This document shows, in pieces, positions 36,570-45,218 of a stretch of 64,000 nt of DNA. This DNA comes from an uncultured Rhodopila sp. (GTDB taxonomy: Bacteria; Pseudomonadota; Alphaproteobacteria; Acetobacterales; Acetobacteraceae): the NCBI RefSeq assembly GCF_903944925.1, contig NZ_CAJATU010000163.1, positions 1 to 64,000 of the forward strand, written 5' to 3'. Made by a program: the position numbers and the translations under genes. Under the pieces are notes generated by a model. It was not told the origin of the DNA. It did no database searches and was given only the letters and a program-made list of their open reading frames with translations. How positions within the stretch are numbered: the first letter of the stretch is position 1; each line of letters begins with the position of its first letter.

Positions 36570-39500
36570 ATGCCGACGCCGTTCTCGTCCCAGGACCTCG
36601 GTCGCATCCTTGGCGCCCGCGCCCTGACCCGCGGCCGCAGCCTCGGGCTGGCAGGGGCGGTCTCCGTGCAGCTTGAGGGCGACACCATCACCGGCAGCGT
36701 GCGGGACCGGGACGCGGTTTGCAGCGTGCGCATCACCCCGGCTCAACTCGGCCGCCGGGTGGTATTCGACCATCGCTGCAGTTGCGGCGCGCCCGGCTGC
36801 GCGCATCTGGCCGCGACGGCGTTCGCCGCACTCGACCGCTTCCCGGCGCTGCGCAAGCCGGAGCAGCAGACCTTCCTCGACACACTGACCACCCCCGCCC
36901 CGGCGAAAGAGCGCCAGCGGGTGGTGTTCGACCTGGCCCCCGCCGAACCGCCGCACGCCTGTATCGTCACCACCGTCCTGATCGGGGAACGCAGCGGCAC
37001 CGCCACCCCGACCACGCCGCACGACATCGCCGCGGACGACGATGCCGACGCGAGGCTGCGCGACCTGGCCTATCTGCTGGGCGAGGGCAACGAAGCGCGC
37101 ACCGGGGTCGCGGCGGCGCTGGTGGTGGACGTGCTCGACGCGCTGATCGAAACCGGCCAGGCCCGCTGGCATGCCGGGGGAAAGCGGCTGGTCAAGGGCG
37201 AAACCCGTTTCTTCCCCTCGGCCGCCGCCGCGACACTGTCGCCACGGTCCGGCGTCATCGTCGCCGACTCCGGCCCCTGGTACATCGATGCCGTCACCGG
37301 CGCCGTCGGCCGCATCCGCATCCAGGCCGCCGCCACGCCGCCGCGGCCGGCACCGATTGCGCAACCGCCGGTGCGTGGCCCCTTCGAACCCTCCCGCCGC
37401 CGCCCCGCCGCTCCCGCCAGCACCGAGCAGGTCATCGCCGATCGGCCAATGACGCCGGTGGTCAAGCTGACGCGGTTTCCGTGCCCGGATGAATACGGCA
37501 GGATGCAGACGCTCGACGCGCTGCTGGTGGAATTCGACTACGACGGTGCGGTCATCCCGTGCGACGACGAGCGCCAGTTCGTCCGCGTCGAGGAACCGGG
37601 CGGCCCGGTCTTTGTACGGCGCGACCAAAAGGCGGAAGCCGCGGCGCTGGATGCGATTCGCCAGGACGGCCTCGTGCAGATGCGCATGGCGACCGCCAAG
37701 TCTGCGAAGGGGCGATTGGTGTTTGCGTTCCGGGGGCGCGACGCCGCGGAAGCCTGGCAGGGGTTCGTGGCCGAGCGGCTGCCGGCGCTTCAGGCTCTGG
37801 GCTGGCGCAGCCTGATCGACAAGGATTTCGGCCCGCGCCTGGTGGAGTCCGTCGGCGCCTGCGACATGAAGATCGCCGACATGCCGCGCGGCGGGTTCTC
37901 GCTGGATTTCGGCATCGAGATCGAAGGCTCGCGCCATCCGCTGCTGCCAATCCTGATGCGGCTGCGGGAGCGCGGCGGCATCGCGGCGGCGCGGGTGATC
38001 GACGGGGAGGTCGTCACAAGCCTCGACGACGGCCGCATCCTGCGCCTGCCGGCGGAGCGGATCGCCCGGTTGCTCGCGGTGATGGACGACATGATCGAGG
38101 CCGCCGGCCGCGCCACCGGCGACAAGATGGAGCTGGAAGCCGCCGCCGCGCCCAATGTGCTCGACCTGGAGGACCTGGTTACCACACGCTGGCATGACGG
38201 CTCCGCCATTGCCGCGCATGTCGCGCGCTTCCGAGCGGTGGCCGATATCCCTGAAGCGCCGGTGCCGGCGGCGTTCACCGCCACCTTGCGGCCGTATCAG
38301 CAGCAGGGCGTGAACTGGCTGCAGCATTTGCGGGAGAACGGGCTGGGCGGGCTGCTCGCCGACGACATGGGGCTGGGCAAGACGGCGCAGACCATCGCGC
38401 ATATCGTTATCGAGCACGCCGCCGGGCGGTTGGACCAGCCGGTGCTGGTGGTGGTGCCGACAACTCTCGTGCCCAATTGGAGCGCCGAACTCGTCCACTT
38501 CGCTCCCTCCCTCCGCGTCGTCGTCCTGCACGGGCTCGATCGGCATGAACGGCGGCGCGACCTGAGCGGCGTGCACGTGGTCATCACGACGTACACCGTC
38601 CTGACGCGGGATATCGAGGAGATGGCTGCGCTGCCCTGGCACATGGTTGTGCTGGACGAGGCGCAGGCGATCAAGAGTTCGACATCGAAGGCGACGCACG
38701 CGGTGTGCCGGCTGGAGACGCGACACCGCGTCTGCCTGTCCGGGACGCCGATAGAGAACAATTTGGGCGAGCTGTGGTCGCAGTTCGCCTTCCTGATGCC
38801 CGGGCTGCTCGGCCAGCGCAAAAGTTTCAACCGCCGCTTCCGGGTGCCTATAGAAAAGGACGGCGACGCCGTTCGGCGGCAGCAGCTTTCGACCCGCATC
38901 CGGCCGTTCATCCTGCGCCGCACGAAGTCGGCGGTGGCAACGGAATTGCCACCGAAACATACGATCCTGCGCCGGATCACGCTCGCTCCCGACCAGCGCG
39001 AGCTGTACGAAACGATCCGCGCCACGATGCATGAAAAGGTGACCGAGGGGATCGCGGAACGCGGCGTCGGGCAGAGCCACATCCTGGTGCTCGACGCGCT
39101 GCTGAAGCTCCGCCAGGTGTGCTGCGATCCGCGCCTGGTGAAACTGCCCTCGGCGCGGTTGACCGGGACGTCGAGCAAGCTGGACGATCTGTTGGAAATG
39201 GTGGGCGAGATGATCGCCGAGGGGCGGCGGATCCTGCTGTTTTCGCAGTTTACCTCAATGCTGGACCTGATGAAGCCGCCGCTGATGGAGGCCGGTATCC
39301 CGTTCGTCGAGTTGCGCGGCGACACCGGCGATCGGGCGGAGCCGGTGCGGCGGTTCGAGGCGGGGGAGGTGCCGCTGTTCCTGATCAGCCTGAAGGCGGG
39401 CGGACGCGGGCTGAACCTGACATCGGCGGATACGGTAATCCATTACGATCCCTGGTGGAACCCGGCGGTGGAGGACCAGGCTTCGGATCGCGCCCACCGC

Positions 39501-39698
39501 ATCGGGCAGACGAAATCGGTGTTCGTCTACAAGCTGATTGCGGCGGATACGGTAGAGGAACGGATCGTCGAGCTGCAGGAACGCAAGGCGGCGCTGGCGA
39601 CACTGGCGCTAAGTGATGACGGGATGGCGATTCCGGCGATGGATGCCGACGATATAGACTTCCTGTTCGGTGCGACCCCGGATCTGCTGGCAGCGTAG
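36570..39698 (+). CDS. SWIM zinc-finger SNF2/Swi2-family helicase
   Basis: A 1042-aa protein. The N-terminus carries a SWIM-type finger (Cys70, Cys72, Cys77, His79 in CSCGAPGCAH). A central region of about 400 residues precedes the SNF2 ATPase: Walker A LLADDMGLGKTAQT near residue 597, DEAQ box VVLDEAQAIKS near 695, and the C-terminal helicase lobe with LFSQFTSMLDLM, LKAGGRGLNLTSADTVIHYD and DRAHRIGQTK. Such HepA/RapA-related proteins remodel nucleoprotein or RNA polymerase complexes using ATP. I start at 36570 (MPTPFSSQDLG); longer readings are Arg-rich and unlikely. It stands alone, convergent to metB. Specific role unknown. Confidence 0.93.
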   Translation: MPTPFSSQDLGRILGARALTRGRSLGLAGAVSVQLEGDTITGSVRDRDAVCSVRITPAQLGRRVVFDHRCSCGAPGCAHLAATAFAALDRFPALRKPEQQTFLDTLTTPAPAKERQRVVFDLAPAEPPHACIVTTVLIGERSGTATPTTPHDIAADDDADARLRDLAYLLGEGNEARTGVAAALVVDVLDALIETGQARWHAGGKRLVKGETRFFPSAAAATLSPRSGVIVADSGPWYIDAVTGAVGRIRIQAAATPPRPAPIAQPPVRGPFEPSRRRPAAPASTEQVIADRPMTPVVKLTRFPCPDEYGRMQTLDALLVEFDYDGAVIPCDDERQFVRVEEPGGPVFVRRDQKAEAAALDAIRQDGLVQMRMATAKSAKGRLVFAFRGRDAAEAWQGFVAERLPALQALGWRSLIDKDFGPRLVESVGACDMKIADMPRGGFSLDFGIEIEGSRHPLLPILMRLRERGGIAAARVIDGEVVTSLDDGRILRLPAERIARLLAVMDDMIEAAGRATGDKMELEAAAAPNVLDLEDLVTTRWHDGSAIAAHVARFRAVADIPEAPVPAAFTATLRPYQQQGVNWLQHLRENGLGGLLADDMGLGKTAQTIAHIVIEHAAGRLDQPVLVVVPTTLVPNWSAELVHFAPSLRVVVLHGLDRHERRRDLSGVHVVITTYTVLTRDIEEMAALPWHMVVLDEAQAIKSSTSKATHAVCRLETRHRVCLSGTPIENNLGELWSQFAFLMPGLLGQRKSFNRRFRVPIEKDGDAVRRQQLSTRIRPFILRRTKSAVATELPPKHTILRRITLAPDQRELYETIRATMHEKVTEGIAERGVGQSHILVLDALLKLRQVCCDPRLVKLPSARLTGTSSKLDDLLEMVGEMIAEGRRILLFSQFTSMLDLMKPPLMEAGIPFVELRGDTGDRAEPVRRFEAGEVPLFLISLKAGGRGLNLTSADTVIHYDPWWNPAVEDQASDRAHRIGQTKSVFVYKLIAADTVEERIVELQERKAALATLALSDDGMAIPAMDADDIDFLFGATPDLLAA

Positions 39699-40061
39699 TC
39701 CGGCTTGTGAGGAAATATGGTCGTTGCGACGACTTCCGGGATATGCTGCGCCGCATTTGTTGGATTGGGCACCGCTTTATGCGCAGAGATTTGGAGATTC
39801 TGAGTTCGCAGAGAAGGTTCATTGCGTTCGTCGCAACGTTGTTTGGAAATAGGAAATAACACTATCGTCATAGTCTTTATGCGCGGCACTGTGATCGCCC
39901 GGCACCCGGTGGCGAAGGCGCAGAAAGCCTTCTCTGCGATCTCAGAATTTCCAAATATCTGCGCATAAAATCGTAGCAAACCCAAACATCGCACTGCGAA
40001 CCGACTCCGGTTTTCAATGCCCCTGCATTATTTCACGAGAACGCCGGGATAGCGGCACGCG
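39699..40061. other. Convergent intergenic region with long inverted repeat
   Basis: About 360 bp between the helicase and metB stop codons. It holds the inverted repeat at 39772-39973 and is more AT-rich than its flanks. No gene was found. Confidence 0.6.
39772..39973. repeat. Inverted repeat with arms of about 54 bp
   Basis: The left arm (39772-39825) and right arm (39919-39973) share CTTTATGCGCAGAGATTTGG / CCAAATATCTGCGCATAAAA and GATTCTGAGTTCGCAGAGAA / TTCTCTGCGATCTCAGAATT as complements with scattered mismatches. The spacer is about 93 bp and contains another CTTTATGCGC at about 39875. It could be a MITE-like element, a bidirectional terminator or a structured RNA. Confidence 0.75.
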
Positions 40062-41216
40062 CTACACCGTCTTCAATCCAACATCGAGATCCGCCAGAAG
40101 ATCCGCTTCGTTTTCCAACCCGATCGACAACCGCAACAGGCTGTCGTTGATCCCGGCGGCAGCCCTTGCTTCCGCACTCATGCTCGCGTGGGTCATCGTC
40201 GCGGGATGCGCGACCAGGCTTTCGATCCCGCCCAGCGATTCCGCCAGCGTGAACAGCTCCGCCGCTTCGACGAAGCGGCGAACGCCCCCGACGCCGCTGG
40301 CAATTTCGAAGCTCAGCATGGCACCGAAGCCGCTCTGCTGGGTTTTGGCGAGTTCGTGGCAGGGATGATCCGGCAGCCCGGCGTAATGCACCGCCGACAC
40401 CGCCGGATGAACGGACAGGAACGCGGCTATGGCGGCGGCCGTCTTCTGCTGCTGCTCCAGGCGAACGAACAGGGTGCGCACGCCGCGCATAGTCAGGTAC
40501 GAGTCGAATGGTGCCCCGGTCACACCGGTGATGTTTGCCCAGGTAATCAGGTCTTCCGCATCTTTCTGCGCTGCCGCGACCACCGCGCCGCCGACGACGT
40601 CGGAGTGCCCGTTCAGGAACTTGGTCGTTGAATGAACCACCAGATCCGCCCCCAGCGCGATGGGCTGTTGCAGCGCTGGCGAAAGGAAGGTGTTGTCGAC
40701 AATGACCTTCGCCCCGGCCGCCTTGGCCAGTGCCGCAACGCCGCGGATGTCCACGATGCGCATGAGCGGATTGCTCGGGCTCTCGATCAGCAGCAGCTTC
40801 GGCGCGCGCGCCAGCGCCACCGCCAGCACGACCTCGTCGGCAAAGTCGATGAACGCCACCTCGAACTGCCGCTTCGCGTGGCGGGCCGTCAGCAGGCGCC
40901 ACGTGCCGGCGTAGCAGTCATGCGGCGCCAGGATCAGATCCCCGGGCTGTAGCGAGGCCAGCGTCAGGTCGATCGCCGCCGTCCCGGTGGAGGTCACCAC
41001 CGCCCCGGCGCCGCCCTCCAGCCGCGCCAGCGTATCCGCCAGCACGTCGCGGGTCGGATTGCCCGAGCGCGTGTAGTCATGGGTCCTGGGCTGGTTGAAG
41101 CCGTTGAAGGTGAATGTGCTCGACAGATAGACGGGAGGAGTCACCGCCCCGAACGCCGTGTCTCCACCAATCCCGTTTGCAGCCGCGATGGTCTGCGGCG
41201 CCCTGTTGCGTGACAT
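40062..41216 (-). CDS. metB: Cystathionine gamma-synthase / trans-sulfuration PLP enzyme
   Basis: A 384-aa PLP enzyme of the Cys/Met metabolism family. It condenses an activated homoserine with cysteine to give cystathionine, or runs a related gamma-replacement. YTRSGNPTRDVL and TSTGTAAIDL are family signatures, and the PLP Lys is in VHSTTKFLNGHSD. Active-site loops such as GIESLVAHPATMTHASM match cystathionine gamma-synthase more than the beta-lyase. The ATG at 41216 has AAGGAGG five bases upstream. It is not in an operon with cysK. Substrate choice (O-succinyl- or O-acetylhomoserine) cannot be fixed by reading. Confidence 0.9.
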   Translation of the reverse strand: MSRNRAPQTIAAANGIGGDTAFGAVTPPVYLSSTFTFNGFNQPRTHDYTRSGNPTRDVLADTLARLEGGAGAVVTSTGTAAIDLTLASLQPGDLILAPHDCYAGTWRLLTARHAKRQFEVAFIDFADEVVLAVALARAPKLLLIESPSNPLMRIVDIRGVAALAKAAGAKVIVDNTFLSPALQQPIALGADLVVHSTTKFLNGHSDVVGGAVVAAAQKDAEDLITWANITGVTGAPFDSYLTMRGVRTLFVRLEQQQKTAAAIAAFLSVHPAVSAVHYAGLPDHPCHELAKTQQSGFGAMLSFEIASGVGGVRRFVEAAELFTLAESLGGIESLVAHPATMTHASMSAEARAAAGINDSLLRLSIGLENEADLLADLDVGLKTV

Positions 41217-41384
41217 CAACCCCTCCTTGTGCCGCGGGGTGCCCGCGCCTGCCTCCGCTTATGGCGCGCGATGGGGTTCCTGCAAGAGCGATCGTCGGCG
41301 AGACGCTTTCACCATGCGTTATCGTGGGTTGATTTTTCCCGTCCTTTATAACAGGTATATTATACGGCCGGGGAGGTTGGAGAC

Positions 41385-41597
41385 ATGTGGCAGTCGGTGT
41401 CGATCCAGGTTGACGGAAGCCTCGTCGGGGCGGCGGTCCCGCAATCGAACGGCGTGCGGTTCATCGCCACCGATATCCGCGTCGCCGAAATGGACCAGAC
41501 GCTGTGGCCCGCCGCCGCGGATGTGCGTCAGGCAGCCGAGCAGATGGTCCGCACCGGACGCATCAGGAACTTCAACGCCCAGTCGCTGGAAGATTGA
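41385..41597 (+). CDS. Small hypothetical protein, 70 aa
   Basis: A compact 70-aa protein with a predicted beta-beta-alpha-alpha pattern, no signal and no cysteine. It includes the segment GVRFIATDIRVAEMDQTLWP. I do not recognise it. A clear GGGGAGG/GGAG site lies just before the ATG, and codon usage matches neighbouring genes. It diverges from metB and ends three bases before the cytochrome gene on the other strand. Confidence 0.6.
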   Translation: MWQSVSIQVDGSLVGAAVPQSNGVRFIATDIRVAEMDQTLWPAAADVRQAAEQMVRTGRIRNFNAQSLED

Positions 41598-41600
41598 GCG

Positions 41601-42137
41601 TCAGCGAACGTCCGGCCTGGGGTCCGGGCTGATAAAGCCGTTCCGATTGGGCATCCCGATCGTCGGCAGGTTGGCCGCGTTCAGCACCGCATCCTCCGGC
41701 AGGATGCCGTTCATCGACAGCACGTAGGCTGACACGGCATAAACCTGGTCGTCGGTCAGCGACTGCGGTGCGTTGAACGGCATGGCCCGGCGGACGTAGT
41801 CGAACAGCGTGGTGGCATAGGGCCAGTAACTGCCGACCGTGCGAACCGGATTATGGTCCTTCAGGGTGCCGAAACCGCCCACCAGACGATCGGACAGCAA
41901 GCCCTGTCCGTTGTCGCCGTGGCACGCCGCGCAGGTTTGGGCAAAGATGTCGCGGCCCTGCGCGACGCTGCCCTGGCCGGGCGGAAGCCCCTTCCCGTCC
42001 GCGCGGATGTCAATGTTTTCGGCGGCGATTTCCGCCTCCGTCGGCGTGCGGCCGAATGCGTAATGGCGCGGCTCCGCGCTGGCCGGAACTACCGCCATCG
42101 CAGCGCAGATCGCCGGCGCCAGGTAGTCAAACCGCAT
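41601..42137 (-). CDS. Monohaem cytochrome c, partner of the SoxC-like enzyme
   Basis: A 178-aa exported cytochrome c. Signal peptide residues 1-21 (MRFDYLAPAICAAMAVVPASA). One haem site, CAACHGDNGQG, with a downstream Met in AMPFNAPQSLTD as likely sixth ligand. It starts within the last bases of the molybdopterin gene (11-bp overlap). That arrangement, and SoxD-like features such as GYWPYATTLFDY-type residues (GSYWPYATTLFDYVRRAMP), indicate an electron acceptor for the SoxC-like oxidase in the periplasm. SoxD proteins are normally larger and dihaem, so SorB-like or truncated SoxD are both possible. Confidence 0.85.
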   Translation of the reverse strand: MRFDYLAPAICAAMAVVPASAEPRHYAFGRTPTEAEIAAENIDIRADGKGLPPGQGSVAQGRDIFAQTCAACHGDNGQGLLSDRLVGGFGTLKDHNPVRTVGSYWPYATTLFDYVRRAMPFNAPQSLTDDQVYAVSAYVLSMNGILPEDAVLNAANLPTIGMPNRNGFISPDPRPDVR

Positions 42138-43347
42138 TGGAAACCGCCCCGCCTTGCGCGATCTGCCAGGTCTGCTGAGCGTTAAAATGATAGCCCGAGT
42201 TGATCCCCCGGACATCGACCAACGCCTCGCGCGGCGGCTGCACATAGCCGGTATCGTCGATCGCCCGGCTGCGCAGCGCCGCCGGCCCGCCATCCCAGGT
42301 CCACGGCAACCTGAACCGCGTCAGGCATTTCGGCAAAATCGGCTCCTGCAACGACGCGCTGCGCCAAGACGTTCCGCCATCGGTGGAGACCTCCACGCGG
42401 CGAATGCGCCCGCGGCCCGACCAGGCGAGGCCGGTGATCTCATGAAATCCGGGATCGCGCAGTTGCTGGCCGCCGGCGGGGCGGGTGATGACCGATTTCG
42501 CTTCCATGATGAAGGTGAACTGGCGGCCTTTTCCGTCCGGCATCAGGTCGGTGTATTTCGAGGTTTCCTCACGCGTCTGGAACGGCTGGTCACCGAGTTT
42601 CAGGCGGCGCAGCCACTTGATGCTCATGTTGCCCTCGAAACCGGGCAGGAACAGGCGCAGCGGATAACCCTGTTCGGGCCTCAGCCTTTCGCCATTCTGC
42701 GCATACGCCACAATCGCATCGTCCCAGGCTTTTGCAATCGGCACGCTGCGCGACATCGCGGCGGCATCGGCACCCTCGGCCAATACCCACTTGGCTGAAG
42801 GGTGCACGCCGACTTCGGCGAGAAGAGTCGAAAGCGGGACGCCCGTCCATTCGCAGCAACTCAAGAGGCCGTGCGTGTCCTGCGGAGTCCAGTTTGGCTT
42901 GGGGTCGCGGAATTCCGGCGTGTTGCCGGAACATTCCAGGAAATGGATTTGGGAAATGGAGGGGAAGCGCAGAATGTCGTCGATGGTGAAGATCAGCGGC
43001 CGATCGACGAGGCCGTGGATGAGTAGCCGGTGTTCGGCCGGATCGACGGTGGGGACGCCGGCGTGATGGCGTTCATAGTGCAGGCCGTTCGGCGTGATGA
43101 TGCCGTGCAGGTCTTGCAGCGGCGTGCCGCTGGACGACGCGGTCGGGAATTTCAGCGCCACACGGGCGCGGCGGATTACGGTCTGCTCGTGTCTGGAGGG
43201 CACGCCATAGGGCGGAGTAGTTACCGGCGAACCTTGTTGCCGCATCCAGGGCGGGGCGTCCTCCTGCGCCGCGGCGCGCCTGTCGGCGAGAAGCGTGGCG
43301 GCGCCGGCCAGGAGTCCCCGGCGGCGCGTGACGGAAAATCCAGCCAT
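42127..43347 (-). CDS. soxC: SoxC/SorA-type sulfite (sulfane) dehydrogenase, molybdopterin subunit
   Basis: A 406-aa periplasmic molybdoenzyme. The twin-arginine signal is TRRRGLLAGAATLLADRRAAA. The oxidoreductase domain contains the molybdenum Cys in IHFLECSGNTPEF and typical sulfite-oxidase segments (LLSCCEWTGVPLSTLL, LRLFLPGFEGNMSIKWLRRL). A C-terminal Mo-co dimerisation domain follows (ITGLAWSGRGRIRRVEVSTD). It oxidises sulfite, or the sulfane sulfur bound to SoxYZ. No other sox genes are in the window, so direct sulfite oxidation is more likely. AGGA precedes the ATG. It is followed by its cytochrome. Confidence 0.9.
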   Translation of the reverse strand: MAGFSVTRRRGLLAGAATLLADRRAAAQEDAPPWMRQQGSPVTTPPYGVPSRHEQTVIRRARVALKFPTASSSGTPLQDLHGIITPNGLHYERHHAGVPTVDPAEHRLLIHGLVDRPLIFTIDDILRFPSISQIHFLECSGNTPEFRDPKPNWTPQDTHGLLSCCEWTGVPLSTLLAEVGVHPSAKWVLAEGADAAAMSRSVPIAKAWDDAIVAYAQNGERLRPEQGYPLRLFLPGFEGNMSIKWLRRLKLGDQPFQTREETSKYTDLMPDGKGRQFTFIMEAKSVITRPAGGQQLRDPGFHEITGLAWSGRGRIRRVEVSTDGGTSWRSASLQEPILPKCLTRFRLPWTWDGGPAALRSRAIDDTGYVQPPREALVDVRGINSGYHFNAQQTWQIAQGGAVSNAV

Positions 43348-43350
43348 GGT

Positions 43351-43587
43351 TTATCCTTGCTTTCCGGGACGCCGGTTGAAGCTGCCGCATCCGGCGCGAT
43401 CCGACAAATAAACCCCTCGCAAGGCGCAGATGCCGTCGTTGGCGCGGACCGAGGCGAAGCCCGATCCCATGGTCACCATCGCGGCGAAACCGGCTTCCAA
43501 CGTTGCGGGTTCGTTGTCGAAATGCTGGCACGCGCCGCATCGGCCGGGCACGGCGCGCGTTGCAGCGAATCGCTGCCAGAACGTCAT
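43351..43587 (-). CDS. Small four-cysteine protein of the sulfite operon
   Basis: A 78-aa soluble protein with four cysteines: CGAC near residues 17-20, ICAL near 54 and GCGSF near 69. The spacing could bind zinc or an iron-sulfur cluster. A Phe/Ala-rich central stretch ends MGSGFASV. I do not recognise the family. The ATG overlaps the stop of the YeiH-like gene (ATGA), and its own stop is three bases before soxC, so it is translated as part of the operon. Confidence 0.7.
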   Translation of the reverse strand: MTFWQRFAATRAVPGRCGACQHFDNEPATLEAGFAAMVTMGSGFASVRANDGICALRGVYLSDRAGCGSFNRRPGKQG

Positions 43588-44996
43588 CGTGAAAGGGTTG
43601 CCCAATAGTCACCGAAGACGAGCACGGACAGAACGAAGCCGAGTATAACGTTCACTATCACCCCGGCGGTGAAAGCGATGAACGGCTTGCCTCCGGCCGG
43701 GGCGAAATCGCGGAACCGGGTGGTCAGGCCGATGCTGAGGAAACTGAACGTGAAGGCCCAGGTGCGCAGTGTGGTTATCGGCAGCACCAGTCCGGGGCGC
43801 ACCACGGTGTTGTAGTCGGCGAAGCTGACGTTGCGCACGGCGAAGGTGATCAGCAGCGAGGCCAGCAGGAAGCCGACGACGAATTTCGGGAAGCGCCACC
43901 AGATTTCGCCGATATTGGCGCCGCCACCGGTTTCGGCGACTTCCCAGCGCGTGACGGCAATGATCGACAGGATCAGTGCCCATACGCCGATCCATACATC
44001 GCGTCCGACGACTTTGATCAGGGTGTAGGTCCAGACCGCCTGGTCGGGCGTGCCGGAGATCGTTCCGGCGGCCGCGAACCCACCGTAGGTCTGTGCGGCA
44101 GCGAAACCGGCTGCGTCGGCGAACTCCGAGGTGCCGATCCAGGCGCCGCCTACGCCGGCCGGAAGGGAGAGGGCGCGGGCTATCAGGGGCAGCGCAAAAA
44201 TCATGACGATGGCCCATAGCACCACCAGCGTAATGGCGATAGGCGGGTATTCCTTCCGGGCGCGCACCGCTCCGGCGATGGCGATGGCGGCGGAAACGCC
44301 GCAAACCGCGCCGCCGGCGCCGAGCACCGCGGCCAGCCGGCGATCGAGACCGAGATAGCGGCCGGCGAAGAAGATGGTGGCAAACGTCGCAACAGAAACG
44401 ATCGAGGCCTGGAGGATGGCGACGGGACCGGCCCAGACGATCAGGGTGAAGGGCAAGGTTGCGCCGAGCAGCACGATGCCGGTCTTGATGTAGAACTCGA
44501 CGCGAAATCCGGCATCGAGCCAGCGCGGCAGGCCGATGAGGTTGGCGATCAGCAATCCGCCAAGCAGCGCGATCAGCGGCGGCTCGACGTTGTAGTAAAG
44601 CGCTTTATCCCAGGCTCCGGCGGCGAAGACGAGAACAGACAGGACGTAGACAAGGACGAAGCCGGGGACGAACTGCCTGACGGAGTAGCCGATGGCGGAG
44701 GCGGCGATGCTGAACAGCCCGAGCAGGATGGCGAACTGCGCGAGGTAGCGGATGGCGTTGGTCTGGAAATGGCCGAGAAGCTGGGGAAAGGCCGCCCATT
44801 TCGCCGGGGCGACGGCGAGCCAGGCGATGGAGGAGCCGCCGGCGAACAAGGCGTAGGCGATCAGGGCGGTGGCGAGGCCGATCCAGACCGCCCACCAGTC
44901 CTCCTTGCGCCAGAGTTCCGTCCAGCCGAGGCCGCTGGTCGATATCGGCGAATCAGTCGTGCGGCTGCTCATGGCTGCACCGCCAGGTTGAGCCAT
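43584..44996 (-). CDS. YeiH/UPF0324-family putative sulfate exporter
   Basis: A 470-aa integral membrane protein with about 11-12 helices. Family features include GGLLIANLIGLPRWLDAGF, FYIKTGIVLLGATLPF, the GAGGAVCGVSAAIAIAG segment and a repeated half. The family (UPF0324, Cons_hypoth698) is annotated as putative sulfate exporter. Its place at the head of an operon with a sulfite dehydrogenase supports a role in disposing of sulfite or sulfate from sulfonate breakdown; this is inference. A start at 44972 (MSSRTTDSP) is equally possible. Confidence 0.87.
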   Translation of the reverse strand: MAQPGGAAMSSRTTDSPISTSGLGWTELWRKEDWWAVWIGLATALIAYALFAGGSSIAWLAVAPAKWAAFPQLLGHFQTNAIRYLAQFAILLGLFSIAASAIGYSVRQFVPGFVLVYVLSVLVFAAGAWDKALYYNVEPPLIALLGGLLIANLIGLPRWLDAGFRVEFYIKTGIVLLGATLPFTLIVWAGPVAILQASIVSVATFATIFFAGRYLGLDRRLAAVLGAGGAVCGVSAAIAIAGAVRARKEYPPIAITLVVLWAIVMIFALPLIARALSLPAGVGGAWIGTSEFADAAGFAAAQTYGGFAAAGTISGTPDQAVWTYTLIKVVGRDVWIGVWALILSIIAVTRWEVAETGGGANIGEIWWRFPKFVVGFLLASLLITFAVRNVSFADYNTVVRPGLVLPITTLRTWAFTFSFLSIGLTTRFRDFAPAGGKPFIAFTAGVIVNVILGFVLSVLVFGDYWATLSR

Positions 44997-45218
44997 GCAC
45001 CGGCGCTGCGGAAAGCGCCAAGCATCGAAGGAGTCCGGTGGCGATTTTCACGATTTAACATAGTTATACCCTGGCAGCATCTCCTTCGGCCTATAGTTCT
45101 TTGGCAAAAGGCGGTCAACTATCGTGAGTAAGGCAACGTTCGACCTCACGGGTCTTCTGGCGCGCCGCCGATAGCGCCCCTATAAAGCCGCCAGCCCGAA
45201 AGCAGAGGCACGACCGCC

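Noticed and set aside
36486-39080. Leftward open frame of over 860 codons opposite the helicase
   Set aside because: The helicase motifs on the other strand are unambiguous; this frame shows none.
41221-41384. Possible SAM-II-type riboswitch upstream of metB (GGTGA... CTTGCAG on the leftward strand)
   Set aside because: Only isolated words fit. The pairing partners for P1/P2 and the GCTAAAG end are absent or weak, so no riboswitch is claimed.
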